Notes: generated from the sequence alone by a model not told the origin. A stretch of DNA of 64,000 bases from JBGAPH01 sp046349955 (GCA_046349955.1 JAXMBI010000005.1:186001-250000), one strand, 5' to 3'; numbered from the stretch's first letter, positions 40,601 to 45,695 are shown. Made by a program: numbers and translations.

Positions 40601-43600
40601 GGTTGATCCTTGCCGAGGGTTACGTTCTTGGCCGTCGTGTCGACTTGCATGTTCGCCGGGTCGAACAGCGGCTGCGCCGCGTGGCCGCTCCAACCGGGCA
40701 GGCGGCGCTGGTCGAAGCCGATCAGGTCGCTCGTCTGCGCGAAGTCTCCGTTGACGATCTCGAGCGGGCTCCAGCGCGGCCGCTGCCGGGCGCTCGTCAC
40801 CATGTCGGCTGTCAGCCGGTGTTCGAGCAGTCCGGCCTGATTGGGAGCGCCGGTCGCCGCGGTCACCAGGTAGCTAGCGGTGTGCGTATGGTCCTGCGCG
40901 GCGAAGGGGCCGGTCACCTGCTGCCAGAAGCTGGCCGAGTTTGCGCCGCCGGGCTGGTTGTCGACCGGCTCGGTGACGCCAGAATTGCGCGCCGTGTGAG
41001 TGCGCAGCGCCACCCACTCCTGCCCGGCGTGCTGCACGCGGTCGAACTCTTGGTACAGCTCGCCATCGGCCCAGGCGCCGCGATCGCGGCTGGCATAGAA
41101 CACTGCGTCCGGCGCGGTGGCGGTTCCCTTCGCGCGGCTGAAAGCATAGCCCGTGGCGTCGACCGGAATCGCCGTGGCCGGCGCAGGGGCGTCCTTGGCC
41201 CTGCCGGCCGCCTGGTTGGCCGCCGGCTGCACGCCGTTGACCGTCGACAGATAGAAGCCTTCCCAGAGGTAGCGATCGTCGCCGAAGACGTTCAGGGCCT
41301 TGTAGTCTCCGGTCGGCAGAAAGTTCGTAGCGTCGATCAGGAAGTTGAATGCTCCGGGGATCGGCCGGCCGTGGGGAACGAGCTCGTCAGGCACGTTCGA
41401 GCCATTGTGCCCGCGGGTTTGGTAGTAGACGTCGGCGAACCCCACGTTGCTCCAGACTGCAGCGCTATAGCCCTCAAGCCGCGCCTGCGGAACGAGCGAC
41501 TGCGCCGAATCGACGACCTGGCTCTGATCGAAGTCATGCGGATCGAGGTACGTGAGTTGCTTGACGGGCACGTTGTAGAACGCCAGGCGCTCGACGGCCT
41601 CGCTCGTCACCACTGCACCGCTGCCGTGGCCGATGAGATGCAGGTCAACGCCCGTTCCCGCGGCCGGGTTCACCAGGTTGAGGCCTGCCAACATGCCGAA
41701 CAGCGAATCGCCGGCCGCCTCGGTCCAGCCGGGCGAGGCGTGGCGCGAGCCTTCGGTCCAATCGAACAGGAGCACGATCTCGCCCGTCTTGCCGGCGTCT
41801 TCGATGCCGGGGAAGGTTGAGTCGGTCGAGTCGAACGTGCCGGTGCGGCTATCGTAGTCGAGCAGCCAGACTTCCTTGTCGCCGTTGGAGTCGTCGATCT
41901 TCTGCCGGATCGCTTGGGCCAGGGGCAGCATCGTATCGCCGTCTGCGTCGAACGGCTCGTAGCCATGCGTGATGACGGTGGCCGCCTCGACCTGCAGCTT
42001 GAGCCCGCTGGGGCCGATCAGATCCGAGAGCGCCGGCAGGGTCAGCGATTGCGGCAGCTCGAAGGTCCAGGCGCCGCGGCCAAAGGTGCCGGCCACGAGC
42101 ACCGCGTTCCCCTTTTCGTTCACCCCTTGATCGAGATCGAGGACCAAGGTGTTGGGCAGCCCGGCCCCCATGCGTTTCCAAACCGGATCGCCGGTCGGCG
42201 TCGTTTCCGAGGTCAGATAGAATACGCCGAAGGCCCCGCCCACGACCACCAGATGGTCGAGGGCCCGGCTTTGTCCGGGGACGACGACGTTAGGAATGAT
42301 CTCGCTCGTCCATAGGATGCTGTCCGTGCCCGCCACTTGAGCGGCGCCGTGTTCGAGCAGGCCCGAGAGATTGCCCGTGATCTCGGTCCAAGCCCCGCCG
42401 GCGTCGGTCGTGCGGAAGACACGGCCATTGGCGTCGACCACGACGGCGATCGCCCAATTGTCAGGGTCGACCGCAATATCTCGGATGCCGGCGGCGGCTG
42501 AGCCATCGGCCGCGATCAGAGCCTTGGTCGGCGCGAGCGCGCCGCCGGCGGTGGTGCGGATCAGCACCGTGTTGCCGGAGCCCGCGTACAGCAGGTCGAC
42601 GTTGTTGATGAACGAGCCGGGGTTGGCCGGATCGGGTTGCCGACCGCCATAGGCCAAAGCGCCGCTGTCGTTGACGCCGGCGAAGTTAGCCGGCACGTTC
42701 ACGGCGGTCCAGGCAGCGCCTTGGTTCTTGCTCTCGAAGATCGCGGCCGTGGTGACCGTCGTGCTGGTCTTGCCGGCGATGGCGATCCGCGTGGAGGTCG
42801 CGCCGCTTTCGCCAATCGCGTTGAGCTCGAGCGGCGTCTTGAAGTTCGGCACGAACCCCGCCGGGGCCGCAAAGCTGATCGCCGTGGGGGGAAACACCGG
42901 CTGGTTGTTGGCGTCGAAGATCTGGCTGCTGAAGCTGCTCAGGTTCTGCGAGCTGAAGTAGCGGATCGACTGCTTGCTGGCGGCCAGAGTGAAGTTGTCG
43001 ACGATCACGTCGCCGCCGTCGCCGCCGGCCAGGTGGTCCCAGAGCTCGGAGTTCGCGGCCTTTTGGGAAGCCACGCCGTTGTCTTGAGCGCCGGCCACGA
43101 TCGTGTGGGAGTTCGAATCGTAGGCGATGCTGTGGAACTCGGCGATCTGCAGGCGGCCGTTGAGCGAGCGCCATTCGCCGTTGTTCGCCGTGGGGTTCGT
43201 GTGGATGAAGATCCCGCCGTCGTCGGTTTCGACGAGGCGATTGCCGAGAAACGCCATGTCACGCGAGTCGGCGTGCGGGGCGCTGCTGTTGCTGGTGTTC
43301 GAATGGGTGATGTGCGCCCACTGCGGCGAAGGCACGGCGCCGGTCGGCGCGATGCTGCGGTTGCCGCGGAAGAGGCGCCCTGAGAAGTCTCTGGCGCCCG
43401 AGGCGTTGGGAGTCGCCAGATTGTCTTGCGCCAAGTTGTTGGGCTGCCGGTCGCCGCCGAGGTAGACCAGGTTGGGGTTCGTCGGATCCGCGGCGATCGA
43501 GAGGTGGATTTCCCCTTGGCCGCCAGGGTGGATGCCTTCGCGGCCGACGCCGCTGCCGTCTTCATCGAGCGTGCGCGGAAGGTCCATGGCCGTCCAGGTT

Positions 43601-44880
43601 GCGCCGAAGTCGCTCGACCAGAACACGCCCGCTAGCTCGCTGGGCTTGTTCGCCGGCACGGTATTCGTGTTTACGAGCGCGGCATAGAGGATGTTGTTGC
43701 CGGGGCTCGTGTGCAGGGCGAACTTGAGGTTGATCGTGTTGCCGCTGACGAGCGCGTCAATCGTCGGCGTGCCCAGCAGGGCCGGGTTGCTCACCGCGCT
43801 GTCGCTGACGCGGTCCCAATTCTTGCCGCCGTCGGCGGTAGTGAAGATGCCGCCGGCCGCGCCGCCGATGCTGACGTAAAACCGCGCCGGATTCGCGGGA
43901 TCGTTGATCACGTCGTAGGCGCGGCCCGCCGGCAACTTGCCGGGCAGCGCCCCGCCCGAGAGGAACTCAGCCGGCGCCGTGTCGCTTGTGAGGCGGTAGA
44001 CGCCCGCCAGCGCCTGGTTGTTGGCGCCGAACTGGTTCACCGCCACCAGGATGACGGGGTTGTTGGCGTCGTCCTTGCCGGTGGCGATCGCCGAGATGTT
44101 GCGGCCCGGATCGAAGCCGAGCGGCGTGATCGTGGCGCCGCCGGCCGAGGTGGGGCGGGCAGCGTTGGTGATGCGGAACATGCCGGCCGAAGGGCCGCCG
44201 ATGAACTGGAACGAGCTGGCGCGGCCGATGCCGGCCACCACCGTATTGCCGGTCGGATCGTTCGAATCGACTTTCAAATCGCCGATCGACAGCGACGACT
44301 GCTTGTCGAAGAGCGCGGTCCAATGCACCTCGTCGGCGTCGTCCACCGCGCCGTCGAAGTCGTTGTCGCGGCCGTCGACCCCGTACGTGGCGGTCCAGAT
44401 TTCGTTCGGATCGTCGACGCCGTTCAGCCCGTCGTTGTCGAGGCCGTCCGTCCCGTATGTCTGGGATTCCGAGCGCCACACGCCGCCGTTGACGGCGCCG
44501 ATCCAGAGGATATTGGGGTTGGTCGGATGCGCGGCGACCGCCTCGATGGCGCCGCTGACCGGGTTGTCGGCGAACACGTTCTCCGATTGGCCGCCGAGCG
44601 CTGGCGCGGGGCCTTGCGCTACCCAAGCGGCATCGTCGTCGAGCAGCGAGGCGACCGTCAGCAGCCGGCGCGACTCGAGCTGCTCGTAGAAGAGGGGCCG
44701 CGCGCCCAGCGGCGGAGCGCCGAGCAGCCTTGCCAGTTCCCCCGGCAAACGCGACGGTGCACAGCACTCGACGCGACGACGCGGCCTGCGGCCTCGTGAT
44801 GCGCTAGCCATGGCCAAAGGACTCCCAGTTGCAGCACCTGTTTTTCGCTCGGCAACGGCGATTGCCTTTACCGAGGCCAT
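19621..44880 (-). CDS. Giant mosaic surface protein, 8419 aa
   Basis: One uninterrupted frame of 25 kb. Residues 68-74 are a LEPR-XLL leader (LESRRLL). Then, by approximate residue: 90-960 a BNR/sortilin-like propeller; 965-1200 an alpha/beta-hydrolase-like domain; 1380-1520 a beta-sandwich (FNGDF type); 1630-1900 a segment with a peptidoglycan-binding-like RVQQRLKYLNF; 1900-3950 a long region with no family recognised; 4005-4590 RTX-type GGxGxDxL repeats; 4790-7260 twelve SdrD_B/Cna-B-like units, with a dockerin pair at about 5635-5690 and four inserted domains; 7260-7600 more RTX-like repeats; 7600-8290 about ten 60-70-residue beta repeats; a final EF-hand DLNGDRKIDLSDF near 8347. Probably secreted, calcium-stabilised and adhesive or structural. 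ATG at 44811 is an alternative start. Confidence 0.88.
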   Translation of the reverse strand: MASVKAIAVAERKTGAATGSPLAMASASRGRRPRRRVECCAPSRLPGELARLLGAPPLGARPLFYEQLESRRLLTVASLLDDDAAWVAQGPAPALGGQSENVFADNPVSGAIEAVAAHPTNPNILWIGAVNGGVWRSESQTYGTDGLDNDGLNGVDDPNEIWTATYGVDGRDNDFDGAVDDADEVHWTALFDKQSSLSIGDLKVDSNDPTGNTVVAGIGRASSFQFIGGPSAGMFRITNAARPTSAGGATITPLGFDPGRNISAIATGKDDANNPVILVAVNQFGANNQALAGVYRLTSDTAPAEFLSGGALPGKLPAGRAYDVINDPANPARFYVSIGGAAGGIFTTADGGKNWDRVSDSAVSNPALLGTPTIDALVSGNTINLKFALHTSPGNNILYAALVNTNTVPANKPSELAGVFWSSDFGATWTAMDLPRTLDEDGSGVGREGIHPGGQGEIHLSIAADPTNPNLVYLGGDRQPNNLAQDNLATPNASGARDFSGRLFRGNRSIAPTGAVPSPQWAHITHSNTSNSSAPHADSRDMAFLGNRLVETDDGGIFIHTNPTANNGEWRSLNGRLQIAEFHSIAYDSNSHTIVAGAQDNGVASQKAANSELWDHLAGGDGGDVIVDNFTLAASKQSIRYFSSQNLSSFSSQIFDANNQPVFPPTAISFAAPAGFVPNFKTPLELNAIGESGATSTRIAIAGKTSTTVTTAAIFESKNQGAAWTAVNVPANFAGVNDSGALAYGGRQPDPANPGSFINNVDLLYAGSGNTVLIRTTAGGALAPTKALIAADGSAAAGIRDIAVDPDNWAIAVVVDANGRVFRTTDAGGAWTEITGNLSGLLEHGAAQVAGTDSILWTSEIIPNVVVPGQSRALDHLVVVGGAFGVFYLTSETTPTGDPVWKRMGAGLPNTLVLDLDQGVNEKGNAVLVAGTFGRGAWTFELPQSLTLPALSDLIGPSGLKLQVEAATVITHGYEPFDADGDTMLPLAQAIRQKIDDSNGDKEVWLLDYDSRTGTFDSTDSTFPGIEDAGKTGEIVLLFDWTEGSRHASPGWTEAAGDSLFGMLAGLNLVNPAAGTGVDLHLIGHGSGAVVTSEAVERLAFYNVPVKQLTYLDPHDFDQSQVVDSAQSLVPQARLEGYSAAVWSNVGFADVYYQTRGHNGSNVPDELVPHGRPIPGAFNFLIDATNFLPTGDYKALNVFGDDRYLWEGFYLSTVNGVQPAANQAAGRAKDAPAPATAIPVDATGYAFSRAKGTATAPDAVFYASRDRGAWADGELYQEFDRVQHAGQEWVALRTHTARNSGVTEPVDNQPGGANSASFWQQVTGPFAAQDHTHTASYLVTAATGAPNQAGLLEHRLTADMVTSARQRPRWSPLEIVNGDFAQTSDLIGFDQRRLPGWSGHAAQPLFDPANMQVDTTAKNVTLGKDQPGLTHNWVYVPAEAEHLSLDLRIAKFSGNDTFQVLLGDTVLSELGAPVDLTFISEGFVNHRFAIPPALVGKVSDLTVRLNDGGDSEFNAEVQLDNVRFEGYVFDAKAGDVTLIDLDSVFDGKDYSILPPTVLDSGRIFPAKDIDPSEVATFADSGRFYFVPDFETDGRTILFDDDDATPGNDDLATIRVLVDLGTGKVERTVRVRLLDDYSQTGENSVELIGSVGESGTDNKIDVFRVQQRLKYLNFRGKNDEVLAVDGQDGQQTHEAIRLFEAVKQDDGRADPVVNSFFVDGRVDVNLFANRWLNSPLAPFWSTVRESLRNRVGALEGEDETHAASWTLQVIERAVASRPELMRIGSAEEFGLYNLSEYPDNGPTIHPSPTHKAGVSIDWELEQATLVAGGGAIDFSEPFNLNQATISNSERAIVLDVLAFVGAAKAIGVGVERVNLGVSGGPPAYERTRSILTHLGVPNVGPAAGHEGIISINLVPPQGEFEIPLPLQQGLLATLGALRDNGAAAIESLPLLQTVLPGVNRTIAGSIDLAQIFELGLHQPLADHFAANTAARIHDLQRALEGLVVRDDTRLIELRDVHVTTDAPTTPNDLVITFTLHALQINDVDLGGNLPQNPGSGPQDVLNPQAAITNFAVDFTLPLEIRLPVGFNPASSPDTDVRLAPGEVGLKVSSVSLNDFVANVGVMPVTIANDPVVMTGEAKIDFTETDQDGQITLAQLNDPFLNEALKATPIASQLKGVLPVQETFCAILAPGANPQIDISSADIFSGLPASVIPNGDFGPLQVFQNLTNVDVLGFLNGLSTTLKRLIERFDLDDGVDIPFVGDKLSKLVNLGSMIDDLVAGLTSGTEVHFENLQSLVDRLVDTFGMAAEDLNIRCDPVTNALLMDLNLRRDFVSLVPLNFGHDLGPVNIDTAGQAEFFAHVNLDATIGFDFRPTDLSEAQYLATKLSELNGDTGVQTATGADFEVVLPTAVFSIDDTEGGPFDFLELAETDPRPKDKFKSELDQKLLSAELKTAFSNAGHALSGAIDPAQALTVVKFGQQWRLRDGAALYEIVADGAVQLDITVSSITPIDLDTLAAGATVNDALTLIKTATGGAVTFDLITEQETQPAAATNFVTGLVLKYGGIPAGARPTFAIRAVNDSEAAGDLGVGGQDTNNDGLLLGTVNARSLLDRFFITEDSGIELSGGLKAQAIDLSVSFGGLGLAVKNGSLNVAIDSDLSLVDPGKGTNDDARLTMREIFDTAVGDLVKLTPPLVIGSGRLPIVGEGDLGGIDANTLLGIDPNHPYTEAVLPYLADPVSDGPEILIDIKSDPFDINVTTNEQFDTILANFQNFSIDSVCDGVQQLIGLLRSSNLSILNTELPLVNTTINDLLQADGLLQTVIDVLCVDPSVLQQKVKDLAAQLLDKPDAPLGAIPALFPQLDLAQQAKLTELRDALSFALGQVGAAIEEVPTLLAGVVSGFHDFIDALPNTVNADQLTAAIGQIEAVLPSTDSIEVAIENALGLDDSDFEFEFEDADGDLTTPGLLAIARLTLDMSVSKSLPLDFNLDIGGGVIPLDIESGGDLTLALDGSLQLDFGIDLRDGISLADRVFLVGFDDNGTPANPADDTGTSAKLSAKIEATGLSLDLMLGGVGGASIVTGGSAHLKEQRQTNTTAAGDGANRAFTLASPIPNAALVENAFVAVNGVIQRSTTYTLTTNSLTFAPAAVAPANGATITIFYPDQTDGASVGFHVLDAEPTPGLAVDVIPFADLFGSGATIVPDVNGVLTANLPFALPLITPFDVRGFINLSDLGDPNSFYLEFPDNLEVMLAGAGSDACDIGQFARGLQSFLDVIDVGIRSDVLSQLPLIGDLGSDPLFQDIRDALNVAVSAISDTQGLREFLFEYLGAGSPAGTGAKLNILRDKNGNSVDSIDEIGDFSDLTLGNNAVIPTDGTSCVDVQLHFGGQITFPIDFDLGLDSFVFDVSTTGGLDFTLDYDVEIGLGVDKAQGVHFILDSDPTDPEIELNAAVQLQDGTELAINLFFLEAAARENAAGDPSVKTGISGTLDININGSGADPTKLPLGDITDRPFDELIDLALNIRAVVDLELEAGVSSSLPSILANFFVDWQFNANFGDADPFSGQLNALRFDNFQIDLGDWISEVLKPIVATIDNSLQPIDPLLEFLTLEVPLLSQVSQLLGQDPIYVITLFELFGEGSESVVDFLDIVLKIRQIVKDIASAPADEFRLNFGSFDVLATGKDPRLPGTIFKPNEENGAAFSGSENFQAKVDGKKNENSEQGFFANLLSVMSDIGVEFPLLANPSLAFNILMGQPADLVTYDFLGSGEHDRLEAGFDWSVSFGPIIPPVPLFAKIFAGFNVFADIKVGWDTYGLSTGDFEDGFYFADERPVLGISAQFGAGAELNLGLVWGGVQGGVEAEIGAGWNDVNDDGKFRLLELSQRLGQGIECLFDLQGSMDAFLEAYAGIGINIFGGKITIFEKTIELLRATIFQFDAACPALPPPDLGHVESGDLILHIGPNAGLRQAGATDGEDKIKIEYDEDAAPGEEIVVSGFGVIEKFSKAEVAKITILAGAEADEITVDSSVLVPVTIEGGDGDDILIGGSGPNTIRGGAGKDSITGGKDNDNLFGDEDDDVLVGGAGDDTLEGGAGKDQLRGDDGTDTLRGGDDDDSLDGGKGVDTLEGQAGNDVLTAGPPTETDGNTLDGGEGDDSLGGGGGPDVLFGGPGNDILAGGDETSGNAGDDQLHGGTGDDLILAGAGNDQIWGDDGNDNMEGGAGDDVFFFEIVVGASELDRIKDVANSAGGGIDRVDFNTLPASDPVTVNLTNGRASHTKRRVEIEDWNDFEDATGGAGDDTFHDNRNNNTFRGNAGSDRYVFQAAVGLSSASHLDRVFEGPGGGDHDEINFADLPASDPLIADVSVAQALLSGLKIAVHATRTLQTVDNGQRAFIEDITGGAANDQIHGNDANNRLVGNAGTDLILGMPGNDEIFGNDGDDTIHGNDGNDVVFAGAGIDLVTGDLGNDELHGGFGVDYVEGNDGDDTIYGDSDDDDLLGGIGNDTIYGGAGNDFIFAGAGNDYVEGNSEADTIFGEDGADEIHGNTGEDRLFGQAGDDTIDGGPNRDFILGDTGNDILRGGSGDDFLSGGADTGTLPAFGDQLFGGDHHDMVIGGLPVLINPDGTPRGFDRQNGMVGTLFIDLFKDSEAAPRPMIFPPDDSGQDFVTFLANGEFTYQFVTGAQQTLTFNHNGADQDDLLHGDFGNDLLVGLDGTDNLYGDWGNDVLFAFEISAAFDELPNTPDRLEGGPDDDSPICGTQGENLMIGGTSDPNLTYILGNQPYASPISGGYFFETCFDVTPELLDNLPVEIRGQKFRDADGDGLRDPEEPGLDGWTIELRDVEGIVLGSMVTTSVDLNEDGAIDPFTESGLYWFTDERVGGQIKGLEAGIYLVSEQPQEGFAQTRPIIGTKITLPSGEQAEAKQYTFGSDQIIAFTFKLDSGEQLTDVEIATGVDFGNVELSDISGIKWHDLNGDGLKDANEPVLGGWTIELELQGGGPVVVATTDELTGEYQFRGVPQGIYEVREVLTGDWIPTNPAGGTRVVTVGVAESIPDINFGNRRPASISGVKWHDLDADGVRDAGEPVLSFWPVYLDLNLNRQLDGGEPQTFTGFFGEYTFGNLAPGIYVVGEGSFVTWQQSFPGPADLGLHMFEIQSGDSITDADFGNYRLTGLRGRKLSDPNADGVLNQADGLGGWQIYLDLNDSGQLDDGEPVTTTAANGDYEFTGLRPGAYIVAEVPQPGWLQTFPAADADNGRRIHRATLVSQLADAFPTFDFGNAPSIEIEGAKWHDLNANGVRDLNEPGLANWTIYLDLNDNGLLDVDDLGRPTEPAVATAFDDPSTPAIDETGNYRFENIAPGSYRVREVLQPGWRATAPAIGSYLVSSADPAITGVVFGNVQTVSITGTKWQDRRADGTRQLYDNLPTGLQGDTGLAGWTIYLDRNNNGVLDRLLGIPLEPVAVTQADNPATPENEAGRYAFNNLLPGDYVVREEMSPGWVQSLPGAKALVSHALSLSPGDVVHGLDFANAQEVSISGRKWLDANANGVRDPGEAGLPNFRIYLDLDRNGVLTRDPVTLLPVEPLAITLPDNPATPEDEAGAYRFTNLLPGTYFVAEVPELGWQQTWPGAGSLFGHFLDLEGGTSKTGADFGNRRVGDCNGDGRIDAEDLTMFNFAFHSEVGDPNFGQPGFGQYNICFDFEPDGDVDFRDLYLFRQLAAGLIGPAQLSPFERDLVAKAITEVAGPVATQPPIVVEPGPATPVDNEHDHPAAPTAEDGPAIPTAVSTDCELVACLPLPGGVGDSEIRGRKWEDFDGDGSQDDLEPSLPGVIVYLDLNNNGVRDIVQVPGAVPASEPFSTTNANGEYHFAELPPNDYVVREEIGAGFVQTYPSDHALAGSFPNRGLWDLNLATDLVRRQRAVNMQGNLAGLTFSDWDGRIYGVSDSGQLVVIEELRGATRDVGQLRSDSPFGPIPISLGEGDLEIDPTSYNRAAGDHTADIYFVSGAGAPVPNALFRATLDYSGAVGQLMSALPTLSRVTAIAAFPNAQDLSGMAFSKDGALFLFDTAPGSDASRLLRVDKTTGEVLSLLEIPLPEQSGVLAGLDFDPDTGILHGVVSARQQDWHFTVDQTPNGPAVAVNALTRRELAGLEFIETNAHRIFLGPDQTVLDADFGNQRTTGTISGQKWHDVNADGRRDTQDVGLAGWTIFLDLNHNGKLDEGEPSTVTGEGGQYFFTNVPPGEYTVVEVVQPGWTQTFPVNCVNLEFEDQAVGALFQAGQSFTTTGDNGTPYTVAVGPFNLPSGGTSANFAQIDPGGVAGGTGKEIQLNNVNLQFSFAATVGGVSLHFADQGGSVNLAVNGESRAIEDLSELNGQLLGGALVRITLVDGNRQLLELVGPVTNFAIGGQELWVDAVCLQTLPLTPGVYVVDIQPGGRAVGRDFGNAHNGGITGQKWLDTDGDGQHDDLEPGLPGWQVYLDLNRNGEHDPGEPVTTTDENGNYSFPDLPPGVYIVGEIVQPNWVQTYPAPQTLADLFRFEDVNPQLVFPVNSSFDTAADSGFVETATIGAFAFPGGGSTSDGSARVQFTGNNVVQQAIATSTATARFDLGEGVTGVALVFFDGGGAVNLIVNGETRAVQNFTELNGQTVGGAVVTVNQVTDNLGFLTVVGAVETFGLGGQEFWFDNLRVERGPDSGTGVHIVDLGSGEIERGRDFGNRPLRGQIHGTKYLDFNGNGIRDDNDRGAAGWTIYLDLNNNGRLDPNEPSTVTDENGEYWFKNVEPGTYHVREVQQAGFTQTAPFITFDATKYDFGEGPIALDSGRVNGDASVDMVVADRGARAIWMLANDGAGKFAPAQLIALAAEPTDVKLADLDVDGDLDLVVTLLSSEVVTFANDGAGAFGAPTSFATGGDPVAIAVADFNHDDRPDVAVASSGDGQVRVFLNNPAGGLFAPLLLVAGEGLRDLAAADFNHDGFADLAVLNGASRLVRIFVNNATGDGSLTQALDVPVLAERLEGPRRLAVGDFDADGNLDLAIAAAGDAGVYYGLSSATALTFAATPEILPFTLSPLDVAAGDLNGDGIADLVVSDDGSEGDSEVSLFFGRVDRTFLGPLDEEVGSYPGAVIVADLNGDGRLDIATADRDEAGATVLLQGPSDHYLVTLEGDEAVYGRDFGNFRNGRIQGTKFLDVDCDGVLVGTEPTLPGFTIYVDLDDDGKLDANEPFAVTDAAGNYTIDNLPPGTYSVREVPQEGYIHSYPATGRHVIAIGQFNQTLDDIDFGNFLQTPLVDGKDWLYGFNATDTIYGDNVITNPCILSLGDDDHLFGLGGDDLLIGQLRNDTYHFGPAPAAGDELDTIEELEGGGTNERWDEGIYDRLDFSPVPLKDQPGLGADEPVTVDLSDAPAAFAVPIVAQHSRLGSAVHKVQTKLNDQHAFLEQAIGGAANDFLIGNARNNLLDGRAGSDVLQGAAGDDTYVFVPGNPGDNDQIVETIGSDTLDFSQIPDPVTVDLETPPILTTAPVVAVWGLPQQTVETPAPGLFENIIGTVAADTLRGSSEDNKIFGGDSADLIIGLAGDDELAGQAGNDTYRFADGFGVDDLIEGPSEGTDDFLDFSAVTVPLNFVVGTQIKVSDGLGNEVSHAGLNVERLLGGSGLDTLTSGDGENLWIISGPNTGTLNGVAFTGIESLVGGIGDDTFVFLPGGSLTGSIDAGLGDDTFDFRQGGTVAGTIAGGGDNDTLLGNDANRTWSITGVNAGTASGIGPFDQLENLVGGAGIDTFALSTGGRLTGGVTGGDGTADVLTADDLVPTTFRLTGDDAGLHTDGVNTFTFAGVENLTGGGQADRFELDLGSLSGAIAGGLGADTLVAADVPTTFTISAADAGTATRLGTFAGIENLTGNSRDDEFMFAGGTLSGAVDGGAGSDTISGDNVANAFNVTGADAGTATGILGAGGFTNVENLTGNALADTLTLSGPGALSGVFRGEGGLDVVQAADVPNQFVTFGPASGFLLENAGPVRLGGFVEVESLIGNSKADEFLFFFEPFAGELDGGADTDRISGGNQAVEFTINAADAGSISGVTTFVGVERLTGGLGDDTFNFTTGGTLTGSISGGDGVDTLIADAAVATTFTLTGPDAGTMAGTSVVPFDGIENLTGGGLADSFLLAGGTLSGMADGAAGVDTLTGDNLFNIFQVQTPGGGLATGLGGFAGIENLVGGTSLDIFWLDGGTLAGSVDGGTGSNRIVADDLPTTFTVDGADSGQATGIAAGFTNVGNLWGGTNADTFVVTATGSLTGLMFGDEGDDEFQITPALGATFNVFGGSDDDTLTVDPQDGVATELPGQVTIAPGGASISHFGVETVEIIDAAARPIAGNRNQPKFGFLNDLNGDRKIDLSDFGLYKARLARAAALDGALEALQAERWEAAARGLAQSLSGSARRQRAQEELCDAFFEQLS
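20070..22010 (-). repeat. About ten beta repeats near the giant protein's C-terminus
   Basis: Units of about 60-70 residues follow the pattern (D)DTFxFxxGGxLxGxxxGGxGxDTLxxxD, TFxLTGxDAGxxxG, FxGIENLxGG. Unlike RTX nonapeptides the unit is long and ends in an ENLTGG-type motif. DNA copies are diverged. Confidence 0.75.
30990..32870 (-). repeat. RTX-type calcium-binding repeat blocks in the giant gene
   Basis: Two runs of glycine- and aspartate-rich nonapeptides, GGAGDDTLEGG-like at about 32250-32830 and GNDGDDTIYGD-like at about 31150-31720, are separated by about 500 bp without the motif. RTX repeats fold into calcium-filled beta-rolls. Confidence 0.85.
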
Positions 44881-45032
44881 CCTGTTCCCAGGCCCCTGCG
44901 CCCCCTTGGGACGCGAACCGCATCTTGCGGCTCCAGCGGCAGCGGGCTCACCGACAGGAGCCTCTTAGCGCTTCGTCGGCGGCCGGACGAGCGACTTCGT
45001 GCAAGGGGAGTCGCTCACCGAGAAAGAGCCGG

Positions 45033-45695
45033 TCATTGCTCCGGAGCGTCGGCGCGGCGGCAGCGCGCGAGCATGCCTACCCCGGCGGCCAACAACAGCA
45101 GCACGACCGTGGGCGGCTCCGGCACGACGACGATTTCCGACGCCACGAACTCGATGTCGGGATCGAGCACCGACCCCGCGCCATCGAGGAAGAACTGCTC
45201 ATTGGGCCCCACGGTGCGGAAGAACTCGAGCCGCAAGGGATAGGCGTCGGGACCGGCGGCCAGGTTCGTGAGCGTGATCTTGGCGAGCAACGAGCCGACG
45301 TAGGGCTCGAGCGGACTGGTTTGCTGCCGAATGTTCCCCTTCACCGCGGCAAAGCCGGGGCCCAGCGCTTCGAACGCCCCCGCGCTAAAGCCGAAGTAAG
45401 TGAGTTCGGCCACCGGATCGATGTCGTCGGCCGTGTCGAGCTTCGCCTTGCCTGAGTCGAACGTCGCCCGCACCGCAAAGCTGAACAGGCCGCCATGCAC
45501 CGGATCGAGGGCCGGCGTGGAGTCGAGCCCGTCGATCAGCACCGAGACTTCGACCTGGTCCCCCGGACCATTGACGAAGTACTTCGGCTGGTCGAAGGCG
45601 ACGAGCAACTCGGCGGGCAGCCGGGTTGCGGACAGAGCGCAACCAACGGCGACGCCATGGACCAGGGCCCATCGCAGGGCGCGCGCGGACAACAT
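45033..45695 (-). CDS. PEP-CTERM sorting domain protein
   Basis: ATG at 45695 follows a good ribosome binding site (GAGGA, 4-nt spacing) and starts a signal peptide (MLSARALRWALVHGVAVGCA). The 220-residue product has a mature beta-rich domain resembling cohesin-like or 'PEP-CTERM exported' sandwiches (KYFVNGPGDQVEVSVLIDGL, GGLFSFAVRATFDS, AKITLTNLAAGPDAYPLRL). It ends with a PEP-CTERM anchor: VPEPPTVVLLLLAAGVGML followed by ARCRR. PEP-CTERM proteins are processed by exosortase, which is not in this window. The open frame extends further upstream to 45791, but that part lacks a signal peptide. The giant gene begins 152 bp downstream on the same strand. Confidence 0.85.
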   Translation of the reverse strand: MLSARALRWALVHGVAVGCALSATRLPAELLVAFDQPKYFVNGPGDQVEVSVLIDGLDSTPALDPVHGGLFSFAVRATFDSGKAKLDTADDIDPVAELTYFGFSAGAFEALGPGFAAVKGNIRQQTSPLEPYVGSLLAKITLTNLAAGPDAYPLRLEFFRTVGPNEQFFLDGAGSVLDPDIEFVASEIVVVPEPPTVVLLLLAAGVGMLARCRRADAPEQ

